Below, one piece after another: positions 1-12,200 of a stretch of DNA of 64,000 nucleotides; position 1 is the first letter of the stretch; the number at the start of each line of letters is the position of its first letter. The DNA is from Helianthus annuus (Eukaryota > Streptophyta > Magnoliopsida > Asterales > Asteraceae): positions 122,445,127 to 122,509,126 of the forward strand of contig NC_035435.2 of the NCBI RefSeq assembly GCF_002127325.2, given 5' to 3'. The notes beneath the pieces were generated by a model. The model worked only from the letters and a program-made list of their open reading frames with translations, had not been told where the DNA came from and did not search any database. A program made the position numbers and the translations under genes.

Positions 1-1012
1 CGAGTCTAACTTGTTTCGAGCTCTATGTCGTGTTAGTGTTCACTCATTATTGTTTATTTCCTTTTTAACTATTTTATAACTTAAAGAATATATAATGTTA
101 TATACAGAATTTACTTCATTTATTATCATGAAAAATGTGATAATATGTATTTGTTTGAATATTTTATCATGTTATATAAAGAGTAAACTGCCATTTTGGT
201 CCCTGTGGTTTGGCCAGTTTTGCCACTTTATTCCAAATTTCAAACTTTTTACATCTTAGGCCCTGTGGTTTGGTTTTTGTTGCCATTTTGGTCCAAATTT
301 CAAATTTGACCAGATTTCCCATTAATGACCTGCTATTTTGTCTTTACCCTCACGAGCATTTTGGTCATTTTAGATTTATTATCTCTTTATTATAACTCAA
401 TTATAATAAATCTCTCTCTCTTTCTCTCTCTCTCTCAACATATAACTCTGCTCTCTCTCTAAAATACCACCACCACACCACCACGACTACCCCCACCATC
501 GCATCATCCCCACCACCATTCCACCGCCGCCAACACCACGAATGGCATCTTGTGCAACGAGCAGGGCACGAATGGCATCTTCTGCTGGTGCTCAAATCGA
601 AGCTCAAACACTCGAAAACCCTAACCCTAAGAACACACAGATCTCCGCCTCAAGATTTTGAAGACGATGATGAATCCGGAATGAGACACACAGATCTCCG
701 CCTCAAGAACACATGGTAAACTGATAAGGGTTTTGAAGGTGGGATAAGGGGAAGGTGGTGGAGAATAGTGGAAGATTAGGGTGAATTTGTGAAGATAGCG
801 GTAGGGTCTATAGTGTTTGCCCAGTCGTTTTTTGGGTGGAGGTGCTCACCGGATTGAGTTGCAGGTTCATCGGAAAGCCATTTTGGCCACCGGATTGGTG
901 TGCAGTTGTGGAGGTGGAGGTGACGGTGTTGTGATGTAAGAGAGAGAGAGAGGGCGGTGGTTGCAGGGGGTGCGAGAGGGTGGAGGCAGGTGGTGGTGCT
1001 TCTCAGTTCCAA

Positions 1013-1147
1013 ATGTCAACAGCGGCTTTGAATTTCTCAGTCTGTAGACAGTACACCGAAGCATCATCGGTTCAAATTAGGTCACGTTTTAGACCTAATT
1101 CGGTGATTAACTGTAAGCTGCCATGTAATTCAAGGCTTTTTTCTCAG
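1013..1147 (+). pseudogene. Exon-like segment inside the Pack-MULE (possible captured gene 5' end)
   Basis: An ATG at 1013 opens 45 codons (MSTAALNFSVCRQYTEASSV at the start) rich in Ser, Arg and Asn and poor in acidic residues, as in chloroplast or mitochondrial transit peptides. The segment ends at CAG|GTACTT, a good plant splice donor at 1148. The following DNA is T-rich and intron-like, with candidate TTTCAG acceptors near 1233 and 1368, but no convincing second exon follows. I do not recognise the protein. The segment could be the 5' end of a host gene carried by the element, or a chance ORF. Confidence 0.4.
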
Positions 1148-1187
1148 GTACTTCGACGTACTAATTAATTTGCTATGAAATGTATCT

Positions 1188-1411
1188 TTGTTTGTGATTT
1201 AATCGTAACAAATTTACTTCAACAATTTCAGTTTTAGTGAAGTTATATGCACTAAAATGTCTATTTGTTTGTGAGTTATTGTAGAATTTTGTTGTTTCAA
1301 TTGCTGATTCGGGTTACTTTTATGTGATTCAGTGGAATTTGTGACGAATTTACCTCGATATCTTCAGATTTAATGAAGTTAATATGCACTGAAATGTCTG
1401 TTTGTTTGAAA
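1188..1411 (+). repeat. Imperfect internal duplication in the Pack-MULE
   Basis: Two related copies of about 80 bp lie near 1190-1275 and 1330-1411. Both contain a TTTACYTC...TTCAG stretch followed by TTTARTGAAGTTA, TATGCACTRAAATGTCT and TTTGTTTG. The copies differ at many positions, so the duplication is old. Confidence 0.6.
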
Positions 1412-1499
1412 AAGGGTTGAAGATGATGATGTAATTGGGAAGGGGGTATTTGTTATGTGGGTTTTGTTAATAAAGAAGGAGGTGTGGGTGTGACTGTTG

Positions 1500-1660
1500 G
1501 ATGGGACGACGCCGGAGTGGCGGTGGTGAGAAGGGAGAGGAGGTGGCGGTGGTGGTGGTGCTATAGAGAGAGAAGGAGGAGGTGGCGGTGGTGGTGGTGG
1601 TGCTATAGAGAGAGAGGGAAGAGAGAGAGAGAAGAGAGAGAGAGAGCTGATTATTTTGAT
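1500..1660. repeat. GGTGGC/GA-rich simple repeats
   Basis: GGAGGTGGCGGTGGTGGTGG appears twice, each copy followed by a CTATAGAGAGAGA tract. The mirror CT-rich tracts at about 410-460 lie near the other TIR. Reading frames through this DNA translate to runs of Trp/Arg or Pro/Ser and are not coding. Confidence 0.8.
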
Positions 1661-1893
1661 CTGGGTTTTATTGCTAAAAAAATGAAATTTAAAAAATGAC
1701 CAAAATGCCCCTGCACTAAAGGACAAAATAATCAGTTTTCAATAGTCAAAATAGAGGGTTTTTGGATTTTGGACTAAAATGGCAACAAAATGCAAACCAC
1801 AGGGACCCAGATGTAAAAAGTTTGAGATTTGGACTAAAATGCCAAAAATGCCCAAACCACATGGACCAAAATGACAGTTTACTCTTATATAAA

Positions 1894-2633
1894 TAATAAA
1901 ATATTTGTATAAAAAACATATTTGTTTAAACTTACGCCAAATTGTATAAATAAGCAAGTGCTCGAGCTAGTCTATTAAATTAGTTTCAATCTATGCTTAA
2001 TTAAGCTCGAGTCATGCTTGTTTAACATCCACTTTAGGTTCTTTTTTATCGGCTTAAAGTATATTAAATCCGTCTTCAACGGGCTCAAACCCTTAACCTT
2101 AAGGAGAATAACGTCTTAACTCCAATGACTTTGCCAATTAGATCAAATCCCACCCTACTTAGTTTAGATTTTTAACCAGTTGATCTTAAATAACTTAAAA
2201 ATAGTTTGACTCGTTTACATCTCTCTCTCGACATACATAAAATCCACCAAACAAAACAATAAAATACAATCGACATACATAAAATCCACCAAACAAAATA
2301 ATAAAATACAACAAAGAAAAGTCTAATCATAACGGTTATTTATATCATACACCAAATAGTAATGTATTAATTATAAGTTTAATAAATTAAAACGTAATTT
2401 AAAACTTTTTTAAACAAAATGAGAATTTAAAGAAGAAACCATTACAATATTTTTCAAGTAATACAAAACCGTCTTAAAACACACCTATTTAAACATGACA
2501 ATTTCTCTTCTTTTTCGAAAATAATAAATTAATATTTATCTACCATAAAATAATGGACGAGTATAGTTCAATGTATAGTTTTCATTTTTGGAAAACACAA
2601 CTAAGACTAGTTTCTTTAAAATACATTTAGGTT
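1894..2633. other. AT-rich intergenic DNA, no gene seen
   Basis: No coding potential is visible. A 41-42 bp tandem duplication with the core CATACATAAAATCCACCAAA occupies about 2229-2311. Short CTCGAG/AAGCTCGAG phrases at 1955-2010 resemble those at 1-40 and 37850-37960 and are probably eroded dispersed repeat. Confidence 0.6.
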
Positions 2634-2940
2634 AGGGGTGTGGTTTAAAGTTCCTAGGGGTTTTATAGTGTCACGTTAGATTCACATCAGTGCCATGTCT
2701 CATATGGGTTTTTAAAGTCACTCCCTTTAACTTGCATGCAATGTTTAAAGTCTCCCTATTAAACAAAATTAAAAAAAAAGATTTGATTGGTTGAAAATAA
2801 TAGGCCCCACATGCACACCCCTTTAGCGTTCGTTAGTGTGCTGGCGGGCCATCAATAGCGTCCCCTCTTTGGCGTGCCATGGGTGGGCGTGAGGCGCTAA
2901 CGAAGGTGATGTAACCAGGGGTGGTATACCACACCCCTGG
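2634..2940. mobile_element. Probable MITE with AGGGGTGTGGTNTA termini
   Basis: The left end AGGGGTGTGGTTTA (from 2634) matches the inverted right end AGGGGTGTGGTATA (ending about 2938). An internal inverted pair, CGTTCGTTAG near 2827 against CTAACGAAGG near 2897, could fold. Flanking DNA on the two sides is also similar (GACTAGTTT...TACAT at 2605-2627 and 2957-2985), so the insertion lies in duplicated DNA. I could not fix a clean target duplication. The termini resemble PIF/Harbinger-type MITEs. Confidence 0.55.
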
Positions 2941-3129
2941 CCTTAGGAAAACAATTGATCAACCAAGACTAGTTTATTTTCAATACATACAAACATAAGA
3001 TTGTTATGTGTCGGCGGGAATAGTTGTCATTGGTGGTTGGCCAAAAGTGGCGGCCAGCCAACCAGCTTTGCTTTTTTTTTTTTTAAATAGTTATTTATAG
3101 GTCCTATCAAATAACGATTTTATTTCCTA

Positions 3130-3600
3130 TTTAAAATTACAATGTTGCCCCCGGTTATAAATTAAATTTATACTTTGCCCCCAACTTAAATTTACGATTT
3201 TGCATTAGTTAAAAAAAAAATTATACTTTTGCCCACTGCTACAATCATGTCAAATTACAATTTGTTTCTCAGTTTAAAATTACAATTTTGCCCCCAATTC
3301 AAAATAAAATATTTTTTTTGCCCCATGCTAAAAAATATCGATTTTGCCCTTAGTAAAAATATTACGATTTTGCCCCCAATTCAAAATAAAAAAATGGTTT
3401 TGCCCTCGGTTCAAAATATTATTTTATCTCCATTTTAAAATTACGATTTTACCCAAGCTAAAAATTGCAATGTTGCCATAGTTTTTTTGGGCAAAACTAT
3501 GGTAGTGTTTTATTTTACTTGGTTTACTCAACCAAACAGTTGCCTAACACTCGCTAATTGATCCTGACAAATTATTGTTTTGCCCCCAACTCTAAGTTAC
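3130..3600. repeat. Degenerate minisatellite, TTTTGCCCCCAATTCAAAAT-like units
   Basis: A unit of about 30 bp consisting of an A/T stretch, ACGATTTTGCCCCC and a short AATTCAAAAT part recurs roughly ten times with strong divergence. The last recognisable copy is near 3580. It is non-coding. The open frame at 3229-3438 only reads repeat. Confidence 0.7.
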
Positions 3601-3693
3601 ACGATTGCCATCGTTTTACTTATTTTTTATTATCATAACTATGATAGTGTTTTTCTTTATTTGGTTAACTCGATGCATCTTTTTTTATATCGT

Positions 3694-4116
3694 GTTATAA
3701 GCATGGTTGTAAAACAAGGTTTCAAGGCCGAGTACTCTCCAAGTAGTCGCTACAATGTAGGCTGCCGAGGCGAGTTTCTTCGACTCCGCCTAATTACTCG
3801 GAGTCGGTCAAACGCGGTCAACCTCGGCCAGAATTGGATCTAGTAGGTCAACTTGGGCCTAGTTTGACTTAAATAATAATAAAACATAATTTATGTGCCC
3901 ATCATATTAAAGAATGAATATCATTTAAACATATTTTTTTATAAATATTAGTAAATTTATGCTATTTGACATATATTTAACCTCCAAAAAGTAATTTCTT
4001 TATAATCTAACATGTCCGAGTACTCCACGAGTACTCTCCGTCTAGACCGAGTACTCTTAACTCTCCGGTCGACCGACTAGGGAGCGCCTAACGACTTTTG
4101 CAACCATGGTTATAAG
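3694..4116. mobile_element. hAT-type MITE with 8-bp target duplication
   Basis: The element 3702-4108 (407 bp) begins CATGGTTGTAAAA, and its inverted right end is CATGGTTGCAAAA. The direct repeat GTTATAAG flanks it exactly at 3694-3701 and 4109-4116. Eight-base duplications and CA-starting short TIRs are typical of hAT elements. The interior repeats GAGTACTC-type phrases near both ends (3730-3740 and 4017-4052), which may be subterminal motifs. No transposase is present. Confidence 0.9.
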
Positions 4117-4178
4117 TCGCATGTATAACTAACCGAAATAAATACGTATATGTTATTAAACTAAGAAATATTTGGTTT

Positions 4179-4212
4179 AGCGCCCCGCAACGCGGGCGGC
4201 GCATAACTCTAG
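4179..4212 (+). mobile_element. Helitron 3' terminus
   Basis: A GC-rich hairpin (GCGCCCCGC...GCGGGCGGCGC, 4179-4201) is followed by eight A/T-rich bases and CTAG (4209-4212), then the host T at 4213. This is the standard Helitron 3' end (hairpin plus CTRR, insertion between A and T). I could not find the matching 5' TC end. The body may include the minisatellite and the hAT MITE upstream. Confidence 0.7.
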
Positions 4213-4455
4213 TTTAAATACATTTAGATCGATTCCCAAAATAATTTAGTAATATTTATTAAAATATAAAAGCAATTATTTATATATCCTCAAAAACATG
4301 TAACGCATTCTTAGGAATCGGAAGTTTCCGAATTGCATGCAAACCAGACCACCTGGGGTTTTTTCATCCCCCATCCATTTCACGTTTTCTGTCCCCAACT
4401 CTCTCTCTCTCCTCTCTAGAGAGAGAAACAAACCCTACCAGATCCATCCAGAAAC

Positions 4456-6223
4456 ATGATAATTTGTAGATCAAACAATCAATTGTCTACACTTGTCTTC
4501 GTTACACTACTTGCCCTAGCTATCGTTGCAGCTGTCTCGTACGCCTCCACCGGCCTCTCTCTCCTCTCTCTTCCCGCCTCACCATTGTCATGGCGATGGC
4601 CTTCATCAACCAACTTTATTCCCTCCTTCAATCTCAACCAAACGCCATCATCACCACCACCGTTAAACCCTAAAACCGCACTCTACTCCATGTTCAATGT
4701 AATTCATCAATCTCACTACTTTCATTTTACTACTTTAATAAAGGGTCTGCTATACACACGCCACTTACAATCCAATCTCAAACAGTCGTTTGGTTAGGGC
4801 TTGTGTTATAGCCTCTACTTTTAAACGACTGTTTGAGCTAAGATTCATCAAATGGCCGTTTGAAAGTCAGGGTTTGCGTCATAGCCCCTACCTTTAAACG
4901 GCCATTTGAGTTTTTCCAAACTCAAATGTCTGTTTGAGTTTGGGGGTGGCGTAGGATTAGCAGGCCCTTAAATAACTGTTTAATTACTTTGGTTGGTAAA
5001 TATTTTTTTGTTCCGAATTAGTGTGATTCGGATTCGTGTAAGAAGCAGAATGGGAAGATGAACAAGTTGGTGAGTAAACTGATTAAAGAACTTGAAGATG
5101 AGACCATGTTGAGGAGAAACAAGAAGAGGGACAAGAAGCTGGAGAAGGTTGAAGCCGAGCTCGCCGGAGCTAGGGTTGCGATGAGAGATGCCGCCGGAAA
5201 ACGTAACAGTAGTTTATCTTCTCCGCTTAATGATCCTGATTATGTTCCAAATGGGAATATCTACAGAAATGCTTACCTTTTTCACAGGTATTTTTACATT
5301 TCAGTTTCAATGTTTGATATTAATTAATCAATTCGTTTTTTATTTTATGTGAGTTGCCGGTGGATCACATATTTTACGCACAAATCGCTTTATTTTTCAC
5401 TTATAATTAAAGTGCATTTATATCTTTGACTATATATAACAAACTGCATTAAAGTTGTTTTAAAACATCACTTGACTATATATAACAAACTGCATTAAAG
5501 TTGTTTTAAAACATCAAAAAGATGTTTTTTTCTTGATTTTTTGTCGTCAAATACACAAAATATAACATACAGAAACCAGTGGAGGACCCAAGAATTTTTT
5601 CCTTGAAATACGAAATAATTTTAAAGATTTTAAGACCGTGGGGTATGGTGGGGCTTGGGTTGGAGCATCGGTTGACACGTGTAATTTCAAAACTCAAGTC
5701 TCAAACCCACTTTGAAGTTTGAAGGGGGTATGGTGGGCGTGGCTTGGCTTGGCTGGCGTGGCCAAGCCACATCAGCTTTTTTTTTAATATATATATATAG
5801 GGGAGGGTTATCTTGAGAACGCTAAATATTGCGAGAACCGTGAGAACGAATAAAAAACCAATCAAAACCAATTTTTTTAATACAAACCTCATTGTAATTA
5901 ATATACAACATCAAAAAAAGAATTTACAACATCAAATAATTCATTTCTCCTTTCAAAATCACTCTTTTTAGATTTTTTACACATGTGTAAATATAACAGA
6001 TTTACACATGTGTAAATAACAAACTTACACATGTGTAAATTTTCTTTATTTACGAATTCACGTAAATTTCAACGTGTAAATTAAATTTCTAACATTGTAT
6101 TCGAATAATAATGATAAGTGTAGAAAAAATTTTTGAATTTGAATTGTTTTTGACCAAGTTCTCGTGATTTTTTCATTTGTTCTCACGGTTCTCACAATAT
6201 TTAGCGTTCTCATTTAAACCCTC

Positions 6224-6279
<56 letters not shown>

Positions 6280-9200
6280 CCAAAAACTAAATAAAGATAC
6301 ACAATAATTATTAAATAAACATACAAAATAATTATCAAAATAAAAAACTATCATTGTTCGTCGTCTTCGTCGGTTTCGAACCCAGGAATCGTTGAAACAT
6401 GTTCCACCAAATCAGATCGAAGGTTGTGATGTATATCCCTTGACTTTATCATAAATTCATTTGCCGCTTTATCTTCGTCTGTTACATTACCTGGTTGGGG
6501 GTCATCGTCATCATAGTAGGTAACGACCGCTCTACCTTCATCCTTTAAAATCATGTTGTGAAGAATGATACATGTGTACATCACGCTTCCAATCTGATCC
6601 TTGTCCCATAGTCGACAAGGCATTGCCAATATTCGCCACCTTTTCTTCAAAACACCGAATGCTCGACGTATTTACGTGCGTCATCTGGACCCTGTTAAAC
6701 TTTAATCTCTTTGGATCTGTGGTACCGTGTGTTGTGAACAATTTTACGAAAACCCCCCCACTCTGGGTAAATCCCATCAACTAGGTAGTACCCGTACACG
6801 TACTCAACCCCGTTTACAAAGAAAGTTCCTTTGGGTCATATACCATTTACCCGATCATTGAAAAGGGGCGAGTGGTTTATGATGGTAATATCATTATGTG
6901 AACCTGGCATACCGAAGAACGCATGCCATATCCAAAGATCTTGGGAGGCAACCGCTTCAAGCATGATGGCTGGCATCCCGTGAAATCCACTAGTGTGAGC
7001 GCCTTGCAATTGGGTAGGACAAAGTTCCCAAGGCCATTTCATACAATCTAAACTACCTAGCATCCCGGGTAGCCCATGATAATCTGCGTGATGTTCCAAT
7101 ATTTGTTGCATGTCACTGAAGGAGGGCTTTCTCAAATATCTTTTCCTATAAAGTTCTAGAATACACGAACAAAAGTTGTGAAGACTTTCTCTAGCTACAC
7201 GTGCAGACACTTTTTAAATAGTCATCCATAATGTCCGAACTATTGTCGTACGCTAACTGCCTAAGTGCGCCCGTGACCTTTTGCCACGTACTAAATCCTA
7301 ATTGCCCGGTTACATCGGGTTTTTGTTGGAAATAAACATACTTCTTCTCAAGATCTCTAGATATCCTTAAAAATAAGTTTATACTCATACGAAAACGACG
7401 CCTAAACATTTTTTCATCATACTTAGGTTCCGCTGAGAAGTAATCGCTTACCAACAAATCGTTAGCGGTGTGCCGTTCACGAGCGATGTACCTTCACCTC
7501 CGTTTAGGTTGTTGAGTCTCTTCCTCATCGTCTTCGTCTTCCACGATAGTTTTCACCACCGCCGCGATCGTTTGTAGAAATATTTCCGCACCATCGTCAG
7601 ATGATGATGACGATTCACTATAACTTGAAGAACTCATGGCAAGATTGTATTTTATGTGTTTGATATTGTGTGAGAAAAATGTTAAATATGGTAAGGTATT
7701 TATAAAGGAATTTTTTTTTTAAGTAGCCCCCAACGGCTAGCCCAACGGCTAGTTTGAATGGGCCATTCACAGCCCGCCATGTCAGCTTGCTCCCCCGCCC
7801 CACGCCCGGCTTGAAACCCAAGCCCCAAGGGCCACGCCTCAACCCAAGCCCCATAGCCTAAGCCCTATAAAAAAAATCGGTTCATATCCGGGTCGGGTCA
7901 TGTAAAAAAAAAAAACATCAAACAACATTAAAGTTCATAAAAGAACATCAACCAACTCCTTTCCTATTTTTCCTATTGAGAAATCGCTCCATAACTTTCT
8001 TACTTATGGTTCCTCTCAGATATAAATCGCTCCACAAGTTTATAAAACAACAATAAAGTACTAAACATACGAGTCACTCCATAATTTTCAATTTTATTTT
8101 TCGAGCGCTAGTAATTGTTGATTACTTCTATATTGTAAGTTGTAACAACCAAAAAATCATGTAAACAACAAAATCATCCTACTAAAGTCTAGAACAACAA
8201 AAAAACATCAAAAGACATAAAATTTCAAACATTTTTATCATCTCTATAACTTTTTTTCTTCTAAAAACAATATAACATGAAAAAACGAAGGTACCTTGTA
8301 TTGTTTGGATTCCGGTGGGTTTGGTGGCCGGATATTGACGAATTCCGGATAGAAATTGGGGTTCGCTGCTGTTGTCGCCGCTAGGCAGTGGGAAGCTGGG
8401 AATCATGGACGAGAGAAAGGCTGAAACAAAATAGGAAATGGCGGTTTGGGTTAGGTTATTTTATTATACTTCAAATTTTATTGGGTTGGGTTAAGTGGGT
8501 TTGGGCTAAATTATTTAATCAAATTGAGCGGGTTACAAACTTATAAATTAGGTTATATTTTTTTTTTATAAAAAAACAGTGTTTAGGTTATATTTTTATA
8601 AAAAGCAGTGTTTATTTCAATTTTTTATAAAAATTATCAATATGATTTTTTTTTTCTAAGGGAGCGGTTGAAAATTTCCAAGGGGTGTGGTGAAAATTTC
8701 CAAGGGGTGTCATCAGGATTTTACCGAAAAATTAACACTAATATTTTTTTTTCAAAGGGTGCGACCGCCCACGGGTGTAGGTAGGTCTGCCCCGAGAGAA
8801 ACATAGAAATGAGATACGTACATATATGTGTAGTGTTATATATGAATATGATGGAGGAAAAAAGGGTAGTTGTGTAGTTACGTAACTAACCTTGTAATTA
8901 TAAGAAACTAAGAACTATGTTTATATGTTGTTGTAAAGCTCTATTTAAAATTGTTTATGTACATGCATGCGGGCACTGGTGGAGCATCTTGGTGGAGCGG
9001 GGGTTCCAGCTTCTCTCGATTTTTGCTCGTAGTGTTAACTTTACCGAAAATTTTGATTTTTCTTTTTAGTGTAAAATATTTGATTTTTAAGAGTCCGACC
9101 CTCACTATTTTGAATATATTGAGAGCCCCCCCCCCCCCCCCCGATTTTTTTGTTCAAATTCTACCACTGCATGTTAGAGGAGGGCCATAGGTTGTGACGG

Positions 9201-12200
9201 AAATTGTACGGGCCACCTTGAAATATAATTCTCATCAAGTGACGGGTGGAATTTATCATAGACTACTTATATGTTTGATGGGATATTACAAAACAACACT
9301 TGTCACAACCAATCAATGATACTATAACTCTTTTTTAATAGACAACTTATATATCTGATGGGATATTACAAAACAACACTGTCACAACCAATCAATGATA
9401 CTATAACTCTTTTTTAATAGACGACTTATATATTTGATGGGATATTACAAAACAACACTGTCACAACCAATCAATGATACTATTGCTCTTTTTTAACCGA
9501 ACACACACAACCCCTTAAAATCTGTTCTTTTGAACTCAATCCATGTAACGCTTATTTATGAAAATTGAACATACACCACTCTTTCTTTTGTTAAGAGTAA
9601 ACACCTAATCTTACTATGCCAAAAGACATAGCTAGGTTGTTAGAAGGATACTACTATGAATAATCACTAAATCTAAATGTGTGCAATGCTATATTTTTAT
9701 TAAGATAATATTGTAATTAACTTAATTAACAATTTAAAAAATAGTGTGAAAAGAAAAAGATAATTTAATATCTTTATTTTTAATTACTTTTCCTCACATG
9801 TTAACTAGAATTAAGACTCTCACGTTGCAGTAGGGGCGTAAAACTTGCATGATGTGAAATGAAACCCCTTTAAAGCCCTCATTAACTATCTAAATAAAGG
9901 AAAAAAACAAAAAAAATAAAAATCTTATTAATTGTGGTTCACTCACCCTCTCCTCTCTCACGCTCGCTAACCCAATGGTGGAGGCATGCCATAGCACTTC
10001 CTTTGGCTATGGTGAGATGGTGTTGGGGCTGCACCATCCAGTCTAACAAAAGGCTTTTGAAGACTAAGGTATCCATCAAAAATCCCTCAATAAAAACGGA
10101 TGAATTCGAGTTCTTCTCTAACCTTGATTATATAATAAGTCTAGTCTCTTAGTAAACCATGAACCAATTAACAATAAACTACATATTACTTACTTCTAAA
10201 TTACATCAAAATTATTTCTAATTTACATTTTATTTGAGATTAAACCCGAAACCTCATTTAGAGAAACAAGCCTCTACAAGTGAGAACATGATTCAAATAA
10301 ATTGTGCTTGGATAAATCTTTTGCCTCCCACGGTACTTTTACAAATAAATTCAATCGATGTGGGAACATGATTAATTATCAATTAGATTTTATATAATAT
10401 TTTATTATGTATCATGACATGATATCAATGTTATTCTACTTTAGAAGACAATTAAATGCACGAGACCCATACATTGGTGATAAGATAGCTGGATTCTCGG
10501 CCCTTAACGTTGCCCCATTCGTTAATACATGTGATGTAGTAGTACAAAACATAAAATGTTTACTATAACAAGTGATGTCACATGCCTCACAAGAATCGTG
10601 GATGCTTTGTCGGTTCGCTTTGTGCTTTTCTAAATTTCCAACAATAAAATATATACTTTTAATTGCCTTAATAGATAATTTCGAAATTGTATAAACTATA
10701 AATACACAAAGAAATATATACAATAGATTTTTTTTTACAAAATATAAAAATTACAAAAGTTATTTGTATTTTAAAATGCTTATTTAGTTGTCCTTTACCT
10801 AACTAGCATTCACCGAAGATAAAGGGAAAATCACAATTAAATACCCACGTCAGGGTTTCAAAAGGCAAAAAGTGAAAGACAGGGAGTCAGACGACAATCT
10901 ATACCAAATCTATACCAAATCTCAGAGAGGCAAATTGCATTTACTCTAATAAAAAACACATCACCCCTTTTAACTACTTTTTTGTTTTTAAGTTTTATTT
11001 TAAATAATTTAAAAATATTTTTGTGGGTTGTGGACAATGAAAAACTTGTGAAACCGTTACACTCTCAAATAAATGAAAGTGTTGTGGTGATATGTGAGTG
11101 AGGTGACAATCAGCTTATGACGTAACAGTTAAAAAAGTGAAACCATATCACACTTATCTTGATAAATACTTCCATAAAAATAGTTCATATATTTTAAATT
11201 ATAAAAGTAACTAGTAAACAAAAACCTTGACTTGCTTCATCCATGCGTTTAGGAACCATGAAGACGTTTACATTACCATGCATTACAAAATGAATACTGA
11301 TCAAATACATTGTTTTTAAACCATAGTAGAAAAGTAGCTCGTCAATTACAACAAACTACAAATGAGTTTGATTACATGAGCAAAGAGTAAATTACAAAAA
11401 TTGTCCTTTATGTATGTCACTTATTGCAAACTGTGTCGTTTATCTTCAATAATTACAGAAAACGTACTCGATGTTTGCAAACTCTTGCAAGTTATGTCCT
11501 TTAACCTTAACTCAGTTAATTTTTTGTGGTTAAGTCTGACCAAATGGACCCCACATGAGGGTATTTTGGTCATTTTACTCTCATGTGAGGTCCATTTTGT
11601 CAGATTTAACCACAAAATATCCTCATATGGGGTCTATTTGGTTAGATTTAACCACAAAAATTAACTGAGTTAGGGCTAAAGGGCATAACTTGCAAGGGTT
11701 TGCAAACATCGAGTACGTTTTCTGTAATTATTGAAGACAAAGGACACAGTTTGCAATAAGTGACATACATAAAAGACGATTTTTGTAATTTACTCTACGA
11801 GCAAAACATAATGAGGCTTCATTTTTTCACATTTGACTATGTTAAAAGTATCACCTGAAAATATACATCATCAAACATGAGCATAAAGATTTTAAAACCC
11901 GAAAACATTAGAAAAAAATATTTAAGATAATTGAGTTACTATTAGATATGTCATTTAAAAATGTTTCTTGTGCAGGAGTTACTTGCTTATGGAGAAGCTA
12001 TTCAAAGTATACATCTATGAAGAAGGAGAGCCACCCTTATTTCACAAAGGCCCTACCTTTGACATTTACTCCATGGAAGGTGTCTTTCTAAACTTAATAG
12101 AGAAAGACCCTAACTTTCGAATATCCGACCCAGATCGAGCTCATGTTTATTTTCTCCCATTTAGTGTCACCATGATCCTCAACTACCTTTTTGATCCGGT

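Larger units (their letters stand above)
172..1893. mobile_element. Non-autonomous MULE (Pack-MULE-like) with 9-bp target duplication
   Basis: The element runs 181-1884. Its left end reads GAGTAAACTGCCATTTTGGT and the inverted right end reads GAGTAAACTGTCATTTTGGT. The inverted similarity continues for roughly 150 bp on each side. The 9-bp direct repeat TTATATAAA flanks it exactly (172-180 and 1885-1893). Long TIRs with a 9-bp duplication are the standard signature of Mutator-like elements. No transposase is present. The interior holds CT/GA microsatellites, GGTGGC-rich stretches and one exon-like segment (1013-1147), so it may be a Pack-MULE carrying host sequence. Confidence 0.88.
5634..7858 (-). 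mobile_element. PIF/Harbinger DNA transposon, dead, inserted in glycosyltransferase intron 2
   Basis: The ends GACCGTGGGGTATGG (left) and GGCTATGGGGCTTGG (right, inverted) align without gaps. They are flanked by TAA at 5631-5633 and 7859-7861, the 3-bp duplication typical of Harbinger elements. The subterminal DNA on both sides is rich in CAAGCC/GGCTTGG. The element carries a broken transposase on the minus strand (6351-7637). A (TA)n-bounded MITE (5800-6226) is nested between the transposase 3' end and the left terminus. Confidence 0.85.

Noticed and set aside
401..607. Minus-strand ORF with RERERERE and WWW runs
   Set aside because: It reads a CT microsatellite and GGTGG-rich DNA inside the MULE. 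No coding character.
1379..1726. Minus-strand ORF rich in Pro/Ser (PPPPPPPPP)
   Set aside because: Translation of simple repeats next to the right TIR of the MULE.
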